A stretch of 64,000 bases of DNA from Clostridiaceae bacterium Marseille-Q4143 (GCA_018228645.1 CP073693.1:3048416-3112415); one strand, 5' to 3'; shown: positions 25,900 through 33,502, counted from the stretch's first letter. Translations and numbers: made by a program. The notes: a model not told the origin generated them from the sequence alone.

Positions 25900-26544
25900 T
25901 TAAAACAATTCATCGTTTGAATCACATAGATCTTTTAGCTCATTGCATTTTGGACTTTTATCAGAATATATGATTTCAATATTATCTGCATCTGCAGAAT
26001 CCAAAATAAGGCACTTGGTTTTGTTGTGACTATAGTCTTCAATAATTGCCCCATTTTTGTCTTTTACAATATAAGCTCCAATCACTATTTTAGGGTCATT
26101 GGAATAACTTTCATAATTATGAAGCATTCCTTCATAAATCACATTAGTATAAGTTGCAACTATTTTCATGGGATATTTATCATCCATTAAATCATCCCAG
26201 TAATAAGAATTTACAGTATCCCTGATTTCTAAACAGTCTAGTAATATATTCATTTTATCACTACGCCATAATTTACCTATAAAATAAGCTGCAATAATTG
26301 CAGAAGCAGAAATTCCTAAGCTGTCTACTTCATAGGAAATATGAATAGGTATAAATCCAGCAATAGTGCAATAAATATATCCGATCACAAATGACGCTAT
26401 AAGGACATGTTCTACATCTGAAATAAATTGTTTTAATGAAACAAAACAAAAAACTCGATAAAATAAGTATCCAACAACAATATAAATAATTACATTTGGA
26501 ATAATCTGAGCTAATGATTCTATATTTTTCACGCTCCTTGTCAA
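25900..26544 (-). CDS. Hypothetical membrane protein
   Basis: A 214-residue protein with three hydrophobic helices in the first half (about 13-33, 43-65, 75-92) and a soluble C-terminal half rich in beta-like segments (VATYTNVIYEGML; IVIGAYIVKDKNGAIIEDY). The architecture resembles DUF6338-type proteins, but I cannot confirm a family. The TTG start at 26544 overlaps the TGA of a small upstream gene (TTGA), suggesting coupling. A GTG at 26532 is an alternative but sits on an AAGGAG. AT-rich compared with the chromosome. Confidence 0.6.
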   Translation of the reverse strand: MTRSVKNIESLAQIIPNVIIYIVVGYLFYRVFCFVSLKQFISDVEHVLIASFVIGYIYCTIAGFIPIHISYEVDSLGISASAIIAAYFIGKLWRSDKMNILLDCLEIRDTVNSYYWDDLMDDKYPMKIVATYTNVIYEGMLHNYESYSNDPKIVIGAYIVKDKNGAIIEDYSHNKTKCLILDSADADNIEIIYSDKSPKCNELKDLCDSNDELF

Positions 26545-26681
26545 TGTATATTCTTAGGTGGCTTATGAGGAGGCTTCCTTAAAGAGGAACCTTGATGTTT
26601 TTCTTTATAGCGTTTGCAAGCTCTTGAAAATTTTCGCAAGTTTGCACTACTTTTTCTTTTATTTCTATATGGCATCGGCAT
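26541..26681 (-). CDS. Small basic protein, 46 residues
   Basis: A short gene with a good AGGAG ribosome site 3-4 nt before its ATG. The product is very basic (RNKRKSSANLRKFSRACKRYK) with a proline-rich end. The stop overlaps the start of the membrane protein gene. A TATAAT (26705-26710 on the plus strand numbering) lies 24 nt upstream. It may be a leader gene for the membrane protein or a small nucleic-acid-binding protein; function unknown. Confidence 0.5.
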   Translation of the reverse strand: MPMPYRNKRKSSANLRKFSRACKRYKEKHQGSSLRKPPHKPPKNIH

Positions 26682-26843
26682 ATTCTCCTGTAAAATATAT
26701 TCTCATTATATACCAATAATCACCATATTTCCACAAAAGTGCAAAAACATATTTTTAAGTCAATAAAAAAGCAAGAAATTAGTTCTATTGCGTTTCAATA
26801 AAGTTTCATGCCATATCTCATATTTTCCTTTGTTCGGGTACCT

Positions 26844-26869
26844 ATATTACAATAAATTTGTTGTAATAT
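26844..26869. repeat. Short inverted repeat in phage-remnant spacer
   Basis: ATATTACAA and TTGTAATAT are perfect 9-bp arms around 8 nt. No T tract follows on either strand, so it is not an obvious terminator. It lies in the 435-bp stretch 26691-27126, which otherwise holds only a terminator, a tRNA-like remnant and the rpmF terminator. Confidence 0.4.
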
Positions 26870-26905
26870 TAAGTATCACAAATAATATCTTTGTCTTAAT
26901 TAAAA

Positions 26906-26936
26906 AATACCAGACTCTTCTGCTAAGTCTGGTATT
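26906..26936 (-). terminator. Intrinsic terminator after tRNA-like remnant
   Basis: A perfect 11-bp stem AATACCAGACT/AGTCTGGTATT with a 9-nt loop, followed on the minus strand by TTTTAATTAAG. It stands directly after the T-arm-like sequence, as terminators do after tRNA genes. Confidence 0.75.
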
Positions 26937-26942
26937 ACAAAT

Positions 26943-27068
26943 TCAAGCAATGAGATTCGAACTCATATTCGGCTCCGTCAGCCTACTGATATGATTTAAT
27001 TTAGAACTATAACATGTTTTTCTTATCTTTTTTGAATATATCCCAAATTGGGATACGATTGGGATACG
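26943..27068 (-). other. tRNA 3'-end-like remnant and repeat pair, probable old attachment site
   Basis: On the minus strand ATGAG-TTCGAAT-CTCAT is a well-formed T arm and loop, followed by TGCTTGA and then a terminator, but no 5' half of a tRNA can be found upstream. About 60 nt upstream are two direct copies of ATTGGGATACG (27041-27067 region), resembling integrase arm sites. Together they suggest the scar of an element once integrated at a tRNA. The tRNA identity is not determinable. Confidence 0.35.
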
Positions 27069-27075
27069 GAAACAA

Positions 27076-27112
27076 AAAAATCAAGAGCTTCATTCAGAAA
27101 CCCTTGATTTTT
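27076..27112 (-). terminator. rpmF terminator
   Basis: AAAAATCAAG (27076-27085) pairs with CTTGATTTTT (27103-27112); on the minus strand a run of seven T ends the stem. It lies 15 nt past the rpmF stop. Confidence 0.8.
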
Positions 27113-27126
27113 CAATGTTTTTTGGC

Positions 27127-27306
27127 TTAGTCAACAGAAACGATCTCTTTCTTGTTGTAGCTTCCACAAGCCTTGCAAACTCTATGCGGCATCATAAGCG
27201 CACCACATTTGCTGCATTTTACCAAGTTCGGAGCACTCATTTTCCAGTTTGCTCTTCTCTTATCTCTTCTTCCTTTAGAAGATTTATTCTTAGGACAAAT
27301 AGACAC
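27127..27306 (-). CDS. rpmF: 50S ribosomal protein L32
   Basis: A 59-residue ribosomal protein. The N terminus reads SICPKNKSSKGRRDKRRANW, followed by the zinc-binding cysteine pairs CSKCG and CKACG. The start is a GTG at 27306 with GAGGAGG about 8 nt upstream. It has its own consensus promoter and terminator, so it is monocistronic here. Normally a DUF177 (yceD) gene precedes rpmF and plsX follows; both neighbours are displaced or missing. Confidence 0.95.
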   Translation of the reverse strand: MSICPKNKSSKGRRDKRRANWKMSAPNLVKCSKCGALMMPHRVCKACGSYNKKEIVSVD

Positions 27307-27391
27307 AGGTTACACCTCCTCTATGCTTTCTCGATTCATTTTATCGTTCGTCGAACCTGCACAGGAGGTCCGTCTCACTCACACTTTATTC

Positions 27392-27420
27392 ATTATACAC
27401 ATCCAAATATTGAATGTCAA
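27392..27420 (-). promoter_or_regulatory. rpmF promoter
   Basis: Perfect consensus -35 TTGACA (27415-27420) and -10 TATAAT (27392-27397) with a 17-nt spacer. The -35 overlaps the stop codon of the upstream Uma2 fragment. Confidence 0.85.
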
Positions 27421-27596
27421 GCAAATATTTTAGTTTTTATACAGTTTTTACGTGCAACAGAAAATGCAATTGTCTGATGTCTCGTACTCGGCGGAGCCAT
27501 CATATACATTTTTCCATCTATTAATTCTGCTCTCTGCCCTTCCGGCAATGCATAGATATCATCAAGTGTATAAACTTCTGATTTCAGCAATGGCAT
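27417..27596 (-). pseudogene. Uma2-family endonuclease, N-terminal fragment
   Basis: About 59 residues starting MPLLKSEVYTLDDIYALPEG and continuing RAELIDGKMYMMAPPSTRHQ, which is the start of Uma2/DUF820 proteins (PD-(D/E)XK nuclease fold, usually about 190 residues). After RHQTI the frame loses similarity and stops, so the catalytic core is gone. It lies between the mobilizable element and rpmF and may mark an older insertion or deletion. Confidence 0.65.
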
Positions 27597-27625
27597 ATCC
27601 TGCACCTCTTGCACGCTAAGTTTAA

Positions 27626-27667
27626 AAAGATGCTGCAAAAAACTTTACAGTCTTTCACAGCATCTTT
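27626..27667 (-). terminator. Hairpin/terminator at the left edge of the mobilizable element
   Basis: Perfect 10-bp arms AAAGATGCTG (27626-27635) and CAGCATCTTT (27658-27667) around 22 nt, followed on the minus strand by TTTAAAC. It would stop transcription leaving the integrase gene before rpmF. Confidence 0.6.
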
Positions 27668-27763
27668 CATCACTCAGATAAACTGGAATTTATATAATTA
27701 TTCCTCTAACTTTCCCCATTTTATAGGCTTTCCTGCCTGTCCATTAGTGAAATGATATGTAGT

Positions 27764-27811
27764 TTCCCTTATTTTTGCCCTTATGAGATAATCACAAGGG
27801 AAATAAGGGAA
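27764..27811. repeat. Left-end integrase arm-type repeats
   Basis: TTCCCTTATTT (27764-27774) and AAATAAGGGAA (27801-27811) are perfect 11-bp inverted arms. A second inner CCCTT/AAGGG pair lies between them. A closely similar arrangement recurs at 37168-37244, as expected for integrase or Xis binding sites at the two ends of the element. Confidence 0.6.
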
Positions 27812-27817
27812 TTTTTT

Positions 27818-29113
27818 TTAATCATTGCCTACCACTTTATCAAGAAGCCGAACCGATTTTCGTTTCGCATCTCTTGTGGAGTGAGCATAGACATTCATTG
27901 TGGTACTTACATCTGAGTGTCCTAATAATTCCTGCACATCTTTTGGAGCAGCTCCATTTGCCAAAAGGTTGCTTGTATAGGTGTGACGTAACTGGTGGAA
28001 ATGAAAGCCTTCAAATCCCTCTAATGTTTTTGCCACCTTTCTGCATACCGTCCCCAAAGTAGTCGGAAGTTCCAGACAACCATCCGGTCTTAAGCAGACG
28101 AAAGAAATTTCTTTATAATCTGCCGGGACTTCCTCTGTTCTGTCTAAGCAGTAATATTCGTAGTACACTCTGTTTTTCTCTTTGACCTCTTTGTAGTAGT
28201 TCGTGTGATAAAGTTCTCCGTACTGCATTCGATTTTTTAACTGCTCTTTCCGGGCATTGCGGAAAATCTCTACCAGCGTATCTCCAAAATCAACAATCCT
28301 CACTTTTTTCCGCTTGGTTGGTCCGATGATATATTTGCGCTTTGAGCCATCATATCGGATGCTGCGTCTTATGGTAAGGCATTGTTCTTCCAGATTTACG
28401 TCCTGCCATGCCAAACCACAGGCTTCTCCAATACGAAGCCCGGCATAATAGGCTATCTGGATTGGAAGTATTGCGGCTGGGTTCTTTTTTTGAAGATACG
28501 CAAGCAGTCTTTCATAATCTTCTCGTGAAATTGGTTGGATATTTCCGTCCATGTCCTCATCCGAAAACAAATCAACTTCGTCCGTCTGATACCGCAGTTT
28601 AATATACTGCATGGGATTGAACGTAATATACTGTTTTGGAAATACTGCAAAGCGGAAAGACTGCTGCATGACTGCGGAAAAAGAATGGATGTAATCTTTG
28701 CTGTAACCCTTTCTCTCTTTTCCATCGGGATGAACTCCCCCGAAGGAAAGCAAATCAAAGAAAGATTGCAAATGCTCAGAGGTTACATTTTTTAATTTCC
28801 GTTCTGCCAGCGGATGTTTCTTAATATTTCGGATTGTTCCGAGGTAATTCTCCACAGTACCATTGCTGAGCGTACCTGTTTTTAATTCCTCCTCTGCCCA
28901 CACATCCAGAAGTTGTCCGACTGTGAGATTTTCCGCTTTGGCAACAAATTTCTTTTTCTCATAATCATCCATTGCCTGACGGAGCAGCTTTTCAGTTTCA
29001 CTTTTGCTTTCTGTTCCAACGCATTCTTTCTGAACAAGATTGCCGCTTGCGTCCTCTACATAGAAGCGGTAGTACCATTTCTTTCCTTTTTTTCTTACAG
29101 ATCCTTTTGCCAT
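27818..29113 (-). CDS. Tyrosine integrase of the mobilizable element
   Basis: A 431-residue site-specific recombinase. Order: N-terminal arm-binding domain (MAKGSVRKKGKKWYYRFYVE), SAM-like core-binding domain (about 62-175), and catalytic domain with Arg227 (AGLRIGE), His373-x-x-Arg376 (HQLRH), His399 (LLGHSD) and nucleophile Tyr409 (NVYAHS). ATG at 29113 with AAAGGAG; longer in-frame starts lack a site. The Tn916/phage-like N-terminal domain fits the repeated AAGGGAA arm sites flanking the element. Confidence 0.95.
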   Translation of the reverse strand: MAKGSVRKKGKKWYYRFYVEDASGNLVQKECVGTESKSETEKLLRQAMDDYEKKKFVAKAENLTVGQLLDVWAEEELKTGTLSNGTVENYLGTIRNIKKHPLAERKLKNVTSEHLQSFFDLLSFGGVHPDGKERKGYSKDYIHSFSAVMQQSFRFAVFPKQYITFNPMQYIKLRYQTDEVDLFSDEDMDGNIQPISREDYERLLAYLQKKNPAAILPIQIAYYAGLRIGEACGLAWQDVNLEEQCLTIRRSIRYDGSKRKYIIGPTKRKKVRIVDFGDTLVEIFRNARKEQLKNRMQYGELYHTNYYKEVKEKNRVYYEYYCLDRTEEVPADYKEISFVCLRPDGCLELPTTLGTVCRKVAKTLEGFEGFHFHQLRHTYTSNLLANGAAPKDVQELLGHSDVSTTMNVYAHSTRDAKRKSVRLLDKVVGND

Positions 29114-29199
29114 AATCGTATGTCTCCTTTCGATATTAGACAATCGGAACTGATGAAATGCTTCGTGCGTGTAAGTATATCATAACTCCGGTTGTCTTA

Positions 29200-29829
29200 C
29201 TATACCGATTCGGAATCTTCGTATAAGACTTCTGATAAAAGATTTGCAAGCCTTTGTTCTGCTGTTTTTGGTTTCTTGGAATAGAGCCTTACAACGTCTG
29301 TCATCTCATTAAAAGCATTGATGGTAGGAGTGATTTCCCTTAAGAACATAATCTCATTATATTCATCATTCGATTCAAACCCTATTGTTTTGGCAATATC
29401 CGTCTGACCAGCATTCCCCTTGAAGTTTTTGCAGGCGAACTGAAAGGAATCCAAAAACAGACCATATTGTTTTAACATCAGCAGTAATAAATCTTTTGAA
29501 AAAGCATCTTCTTCTTTGGTAAGGGCAAGCGGTAACTGTTCCAGAATATCTCCCATCGCATCACGAATCTGTAACTCTCTCTTATCCGTAATGTCGGTTT
29601 CATATTCATCTGTTTCCCCTTTGAGCCATTCCACAGATACATGGAGTGCTTCCGAAAGACCTTCCAGCACCATTTTTTTCGTATTGTCAATCGAACCATT
29701 CTCATAACGCAGGATTGTAGAAGCGGTAACCCCCATCTTTTCTGCGACATAAGGCTGTGTCAGATTCAATTCCAGACGGCGCTGTTTTACTCTGCTGCCT
29801 ATCAGCTTGCGTAGTTCTTTATCTTTCAT
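29200..29829 (-). CDS. XRE-family repressor of the mobilizable element
   Basis: A 209-residue regulator. Cro/CI helix-turn-helix at about residues 6-62 (VKQRRLELNLTQPYVAEKMGVTAS...). The remainder is helical, without a LexA-type protease motif. ATG at 29829 behind AAAAGGAGG. It is divergent from the excisionase gene, and its own -35 lies in an ATTGCA palindrome, so autorepression and control of xis are likely. Confidence 0.88.
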   Translation of the reverse strand: MKDKELRKLIGSRVKQRRLELNLTQPYVAEKMGVTASTILRYENGSIDNTKKMVLEGLSEALHVSVEWLKGETDEYETDITDKRELQIRDAMGDILEQLPLALTKEEDAFSKDLLLLMLKQYGLFLDSFQFACKNFKGNAGQTDIAKTIGFESNDEYNEIMFLREITPTINAFNEMTDVVRLYSKKPKTAEQRLANLLSEVLYEDSESV

Positions 29830-29859
29830 GCTGACTGCCTCCTTTTTCGGTATGTATGA

Positions 29860-29888
29860 ATTATAGCATTGTTTTTCCAAAATTGCAA
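29860..29888 (-). promoter_or_regulatory. Promoter of the XRE repressor gene
   Basis: -35 TTGCAA (29883-29888) and -10 TATAAT (29860-29865), spacer 17 nt. The -35 is inside operator 1. Confidence 0.7.
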
Positions 29889-29896
29889 TATGCAAT
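29882..29896. promoter_or_regulatory. Operator 1 of the XRE/xis switch
   Basis: ATTGCA-ATA-TGCAAT, perfect 6-bp arms. Overlaps the repressor gene's -35. Confidence 0.6.
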
Positions 29897-29926
29897 ATAA
29901 TATTTGCTTTTAATATTTCGTAACGC

Positions 29927-29955
29927 TTGACAAAAAGATATGAAAAGGATATACT
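29927..29955 (+). promoter_or_regulatory. Promoter of the excisionase gene
   Basis: Consensus -35 TTGACA (29927-29932) and -10 TATACT (29950-29955) with a 17-nt spacer. Confidence 0.8.
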
Positions 29956-29966
29956 TACATCACAAG

Positions 29967-29983
29967 AATTGCATAATGCAATT
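29967..29983. promoter_or_regulatory. Operator 2 of the XRE/xis switch
   Basis: AATTGCAT-A-ATGCAATT, perfect 8-bp arms with one central base, just downstream of the xis -10 and before its AAGGAGG. Same half-site as operator 1. Confidence 0.65.
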
Positions 29984-30000
29984 TATAAGGAGGTGATTAT

Positions 30001-30231
30001 ATGACGCAAAGAAAAATTGCATTATCCATCGAAGAAGCTGCTGACTATACGGGAATCGGCAGAAACACCTTAAGACAGCTTGTAGAATGGAAGAAACTTC
30101 CAGTATTAAAGGTTGGTCGCAAAGTCCTGATTAAAACCGATATTCTGGAAATGTTTATGGAAGCGAATGAAGGTCGTGATTTGAGGGATAGAGGAAATGT
30201 AAAAGCCGTAACAAGAACTGCGGCAAATTAA
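30001..30231 (+). CDS. Excisionase-like helix-turn-helix protein
   Basis: A 76-residue MerR/excisionase-type winged-helix protein (ALSIEEAADYTGIGRNTLRQL; wing around VLKVGRKVLIKT). Such proteins direct the integrase toward excision. It has AAGGAGG 8 nt before the ATG and is driven by a strong promoter overlapped by an XRE operator. A GGCGG/CCGCC hairpin follows in the 140-nt gap before the next gene. Confidence 0.88.
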   Translation: MTQRKIALSIEEAADYTGIGRNTLRQLVEWKKLPVLKVGRKVLIKTDILEMFMEANEGRDLRDRGNVKAVTRTAAN

Positions 30232-30371
30232 AAAGGCGGCTTCCAAAGAAACCGCCAAAGGTTCTATCAGACCGAAGCCATGATATACCTACACGCAAGA
30301 AGATTATACCATGTGCTTCTTCTGATACGCAACCAAGAACTTATGTTTGCAAGAGAAAGGAGAATGTAATA

Positions 30372-30686
30372 ATGGCAAAATCAACAAAAAGTTATGAAGA
30401 ACGAATGCTTGAAATGGAAAAGAAAGAGCAGGAAAGCCTTGAAAAGGCGAAAAGATATGCAGCACAGAAGAAAGAACTTCTGAAGCGAAAGAAAGCCGAA
30501 GAAAGTAAAAAACGAACCCATAGGCTCTGTCAGGTTGGCGGTGCGGTGGAATCCGTTCTTGGTTCGCCTATTGAGGAAGAAGACATCCCAAAGCTGATTG
30601 GTTTTCTGAAAAAGCAGGAAGCCAACGGGAAATTTTTCTCAAAGGCAATGCAGAAAGAAACAAATACCGATATGGAGGAAGTGTAA
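30372..30686 (+). CDS. DUF3847-like mobilization accessory protein
   Basis: A 104-residue, lysine/glutamate-rich protein with a long N-terminal charged helix (EERMLEMEKKEQESLEKAKR) and a short C-terminal domain (GSPIEEEDIPKLIGFLKKQEANG). It matches the DUF3847 type found just upstream of oriT-MobA/MobL modules. By position it resembles MobC-like relaxosome proteins, but this is inference. Confidence 0.75.
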   Translation: MAKSTKSYEERMLEMEKKEQESLEKAKRYAAQKKELLKRKKAEESKKRTHRLCQVGGAVESVLGSPIEEEDIPKLIGFLKKQEANGKFFSKAMQKETNTDMEEV

Positions 30687-30733
30687 TGGCGGAGGGGATG
30701 AGGTTTTCATTCCCTTCATTGCTTTTTTATGAA

Positions 30734-30788
30734 GGGCGCACTTATGGACAACCAGAGGTCGTCCCAATAAGTTTGCCACAAGTGGCAA
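30734..30788 (-). other. oriT with IncQ/RSF1010-like nick region
   Basis: On the minus strand the sequence ATAAGTGCGCCC (30734-30745) matches the RSF1010-type nic core TAAGTGCGCCCT. It is preceded by the hairpin GGACGACC-TCT-GGTTGTCC (30746-30764, one mismatch) and a second perfect palindrome TTGCCAC-TT-GTGGCAA (30773-30788). This is the expected layout for a MobQ-family origin, 226 nt upstream of the relaxase. It fills most of the 327-nt gap between the DUF3847 and mobA genes; no credible protein gene is there. Confidence 0.75.
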
Positions 30789-31013
30789 CCGGTCTGCGCT
30801 CACGCTTGCCGGGCTCGTTCCGTCGGCGGGGCTTTCAGCCAGACCTGCTCATGCCGCAGGAGGCACTCTTCGCCAGAGGGGCGCATTCCATGCAGGCTGC
30901 TATGCGCAGGGCACTCTTACGCAGAGGGCGTTCCGGCAATGCTGCTTTTCCTAAAACCGAAAGCAATGTTGCCGGAAATCTATGCCGGATGTGCAGAAAG
31001 GAGGCATCCAGAC

Positions 31014-32735
31014 ATGGCGATTTTTCATTACACAGTCAAAATAGTCGGACGTAGTAAAGGGAAATCTGTTATCTCCGCTTCCGCATATCTCAATGGGGAT
31101 GTGATGAAAAATAAGGAAACCGGGCGAATCAGTTATTACACTTCTAAAAAAGAAGTGGTCTACACCAGTCTGATGATGTGCGAAAACGCACCTCCTGAAT
31201 GGCAGATAGTACCAGAGGAAAATATAAAACGCTTTCAGAAATCTGTCCGATACAAAAAGTCAGCAGATAAAGAAGCTGCTTTAGAAAAATTTAAAATCAC
31301 ATTTCAGAAACAGAGGTTATGGAATGAGGTATTGAAGATTGAAAAAAATGCGGATGCCCAATTTGGCAGGTCATTTGAATTTGCCCTTCCCAAAGAATGG
31401 AACAGACAGGAACAAATTCAATATACAACTGACTATATCCAAAAAACTTTTGTAGATAGAGGAATGTGCGCTGATTGGAGTATCCACGATAAAGGGGATG
31501 GCAACCCCCATGTCCATCTGCTTCTGACTATGCGTCCTTTTAACCCGGATCATTCTTGGGGAAAGAAAGAAGTCAAGGATTGGGATTTTGTCAGAGATAA
31601 AAACGGAAATATCGTGATTGATGAATCCCATCCGAACTGGTGGCAGGATAAGAAAAACCCTGACCGTCATGGAATCCGTATCCCTGTATTAGACGAAAAC
31701 GGAATTCAGAAGATTGGTGCAAGAAACCGCCTGCAATGGAAACGGGTGCTGACCGATGCTACTGGATGGAACAATCCAAAAAATTGTGAACTATGGCGGA
31801 GTGAGTGGGCAAAGGTGTGTAATGAACATCTTTCTTTGCATAATCAGGTCGATCACCGTTCTTATGAAAAACAGGGAAAACTCCAGATTCCTACCATCCA
31901 TGAAGGTGCTGACGCAAGAAAGATTGAACAAAAGTTTCTTGTCGGGCAGGAAATAAAAGGTTCGTGGAAAGTAGCGGAAAATCAAATCATAAAACAACAA
32001 AACACGTTATTGCAAAAGATACTGGACACCTTTGGAAAAGTATCGGGTGCATTATCATTATGGAAGGAGCGATTAAATGACATTAGAAGAAAGCCGGGAA
32101 ATTATACCCTTAATGGAGTCCATGATTGGGCAAATCGAAGAACAGCAGACCTTAATGACAGAAATGATTCTGGAAATGCAGAACCGGGACACCCAACTCT
32201 CTCTTATGCAGGAACAGAATCAGAAATTGCAAAAATTAAACAGCGAGTTATCCGAGCTGCTCAACATTTTGCCAAATACCGAGGAACTGCTTTCCAAGAT
32301 GGAAGAACAGAAAACGAAGATAGAACTTTTGGAAAACGAAAATCAGCAATGGCAGAAATTGGCACAGAATCTGAACAGCGAAAACAGTTTATTGCTGAAA
32401 CAGAACACCGAATTGCTGAACTGGAACAGCAAATAAGGAAAGGACGTGATATAGATGAACGAATCCAGAGAATCAAAGAACGCCGAACAGTTGGAAGAAC
32501 TTCTGCTCTTGACCGAGGAGATACAAGAAGAACTGGAACAGAAAGACCAGCTTATCGTGGAACTGAAGACGCAGCTCAGCGAATCTCTGACCTTGAACGA
32601 GAAATTAAACAAAGAGAACAGAGCCGGGAATATTCAAGCATTAAAGAACGACTTGAAGCTGGCAGACAGAGCATTGCAGATCGAGAAAGAGAAGCTGCGA
32701 AGCGCAAACGTCACGATAGGGGAATGTCAAGATAA
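31014..32735 (+). CDS. MobA/MobL family relaxase
   Basis: A 573-residue relaxase expected to nick oriT and pilot the strand. The N terminus MAIFHYTVKIVGRSKGKSV is typical of the family. The metal-binding triad lies in SIHDKGDGNPHVHLLLT (His158, His166, His168), and a conserved YRSGE-like segment appears as AYLNGD. The nicking tyrosine candidate is Tyr25 or a nearby one. ATG at 31014 has AAGGAGG 9 nt upstream. The last third (after about 355) is highly charged and repetitive (ER/DR-rich); its DNA also encodes two other proteins in another frame. Confidence 0.93.
   Translation: MAIFHYTVKIVGRSKGKSVISASAYLNGDVMKNKETGRISYYTSKKEVVYTSLMMCENAPPEWQIVPEENIKRFQKSVRYKKSADKEAALEKFKITFQKQRLWNEVLKIEKNADAQFGRSFEFALPKEWNRQEQIQYTTDYIQKTFVDRGMCADWSIHDKGDGNPHVHLLLTMRPFNPDHSWGKKEVKDWDFVRDKNGNIVIDESHPNWWQDKKNPDRHGIRIPVLDENGIQKIGARNRLQWKRVLTDATGWNNPKNCELWRSEWAKVCNEHLSLHNQVDHRSYEKQGKLQIPTIHEGADARKIEQKFLVGQEIKGSWKVAENQIIKQQNTLLQKILDTFGKVSGALSLWKERLNDIRRKPGNYTLNGVHDWANRRTADLNDRNDSGNAEPGHPTLSYAGTESEIAKIKQRVIRAAQHFAKYRGTAFQDGRTENEDRTFGKRKSAMAEIGTESEQRKQFIAETEHRIAELEQQIRKGRDIDERIQRIKERRTVGRTSALDRGDTRRTGTERPAYRGTEDAAQRISDLEREIKQREQSREYSSIKERLEAGRQSIADREREAAKRKRHDRGMSR
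32077..32436 (+). CDS. Coiled-coil protein nested out of frame in mobA
   Basis: A 119-residue ORF lying wholly within the relaxase gene in another frame. It has a good ribosome site (AAGGAG, 7-8 nt before ATG) and encodes an almost pure coiled coil rich in Glu, Gln, Leu and Asn (QNRDTQLSLMQEQNQKLQKL). The overlapping relaxase segment is low-complexity and charged. RSF1010 mobB likewise overlaps mobA, so an accessory mobilization role is plausible. Caution: Gln/Glu-rich frames can arise opposite charged repeats. Confidence 0.6.
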   Translation: MTLEESREIIPLMESMIGQIEEQQTLMTEMILEMQNRDTQLSLMQEQNQKLQKLNSELSELLNILPNTEELLSKMEEQKTKIELLENENQQWQKLAQNLNSENSLLLKQNTELLNWNSK

Positions 32736-33420
32736 AATACGATGCTTAACACAACAACGGGATTATGCCCGAACACATCAGAAAATCGTAGAGATACCGG
32801 TAGAAAAGCCGGTGCTCTATGAAAAATGTGAAGCCTGTGACCGGACAGCCTATCAGAATGAAAAAGCGAAATACGAAACACAAAAAGAGCGACTTGCAGG
32901 ACAGTATAAAGCAAAAACGGTAATATTCCAAACAACCTTGTTCCTTCTTGCATGGTATTCGCTGACAACCACTCTTTTTCAGGCAGTACAGTCAGATGTG
33001 TTCCTTTCCGATTGTAAATCATTCTTCCATGATGCAGCGTCATTCATACAAACTTTTATCGGATGGACGATTGCTGCCGGACATTCTGCGGCACAGATTA
33101 GTACCAAAATTCCAAATGCGTTTATAGCCGGAATCATATATTGGTTATTGCTGATATTGGTTGTCGGAATATGCGTAGCAGGAACAGGGATACTGGTGAT
33201 ACTGATAGAAATAAAGGTTATAGAATTATATAAGAAAAACTGTTGGGATTTTATTACTCTACTGATGATACTGACAAGTGCTGCTGTCATCATTTATTTT
33301 GGAGAATCCATCAAAAAAACACTGTCAGTAAATCTTCTATTGCTTTTTGTACTTTCGCAAGGAGTATATGTTGGACTTAGATGTTATTTGAAAAATCAGT
33401 TAAATACCAAGCTATATTAA
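32455..33420 (+). CDS. DUF6040-like coiled-coil membrane protein, 5' part overlapping mobA
   Basis: A 321-residue protein; its first 281 nt overlap mobA in a different frame. Residues 1-115 form a coiled coil (EQLEELLLLTEEIQEELEQKDQ). A CEACDRTAY knuckle sits near 125, and at least four hydrophobic helices follow (about 160-178, 205-215, 225-255, 268-285 and 292-310). The 3' two-thirds are outside mobA and clearly coding. The AAAGGA site is 12 nt from the ATG. Family resemblance to DUF6040 proteins of mobilizable elements is from memory. It may link the relaxosome to the membrane (inference). Confidence 0.8.
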   Translation: MNESRESKNAEQLEELLLLTEEIQEELEQKDQLIVELKTQLSESLTLNEKLNKENRAGNIQALKNDLKLADRALQIEKEKLRSANVTIGECQDKIRCLTQQRDYARTHQKIVEIPVEKPVLYEKCEACDRTAYQNEKAKYETQKERLAGQYKAKTVIFQTTLFLLAWYSLTTTLFQAVQSDVFLSDCKSFFHDAASFIQTFIGWTIAAGHSAAQISTKIPNAFIAGIIYWLLLILVVGICVAGTGILVILIEIKVIELYKKNCWDFITLLMILTSAAVIIYFGESIKKTLSVNLLLLFVLSQGVYVGLRCYLKNQLNTKLY

Positions 33421-33446
33421 TCAAAATATGATAAAAAACGTATAAA

Positions 33447-33479
33447 AGCAGGGGATAAAAACACACATCGTCCCCTGCT
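33447..33479 (+). terminator. Terminator of the mobilization operon
   Basis: A perfect 9-bp stem AGCAGGGGA/TCCCCTGCT around 15 nt, followed by ATTATATTATCCTTTT, 26 nt after the last mobilization gene. Confidence 0.65.
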
Positions 33480-33502
33480 ATTATATTATCCTTTTCCAAT
33501 TT

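Noticed and set aside
30686-31054. A 122-codon plus-strand open frame starting at the end of the DUF3847 gene (TAATG overlap).
   Set aside because: It runs through the oriT palindromes and nick site and into mobA. The product is Arg/Pro-rich with no domain-like pattern, as expected from translated structured GC-rich DNA.
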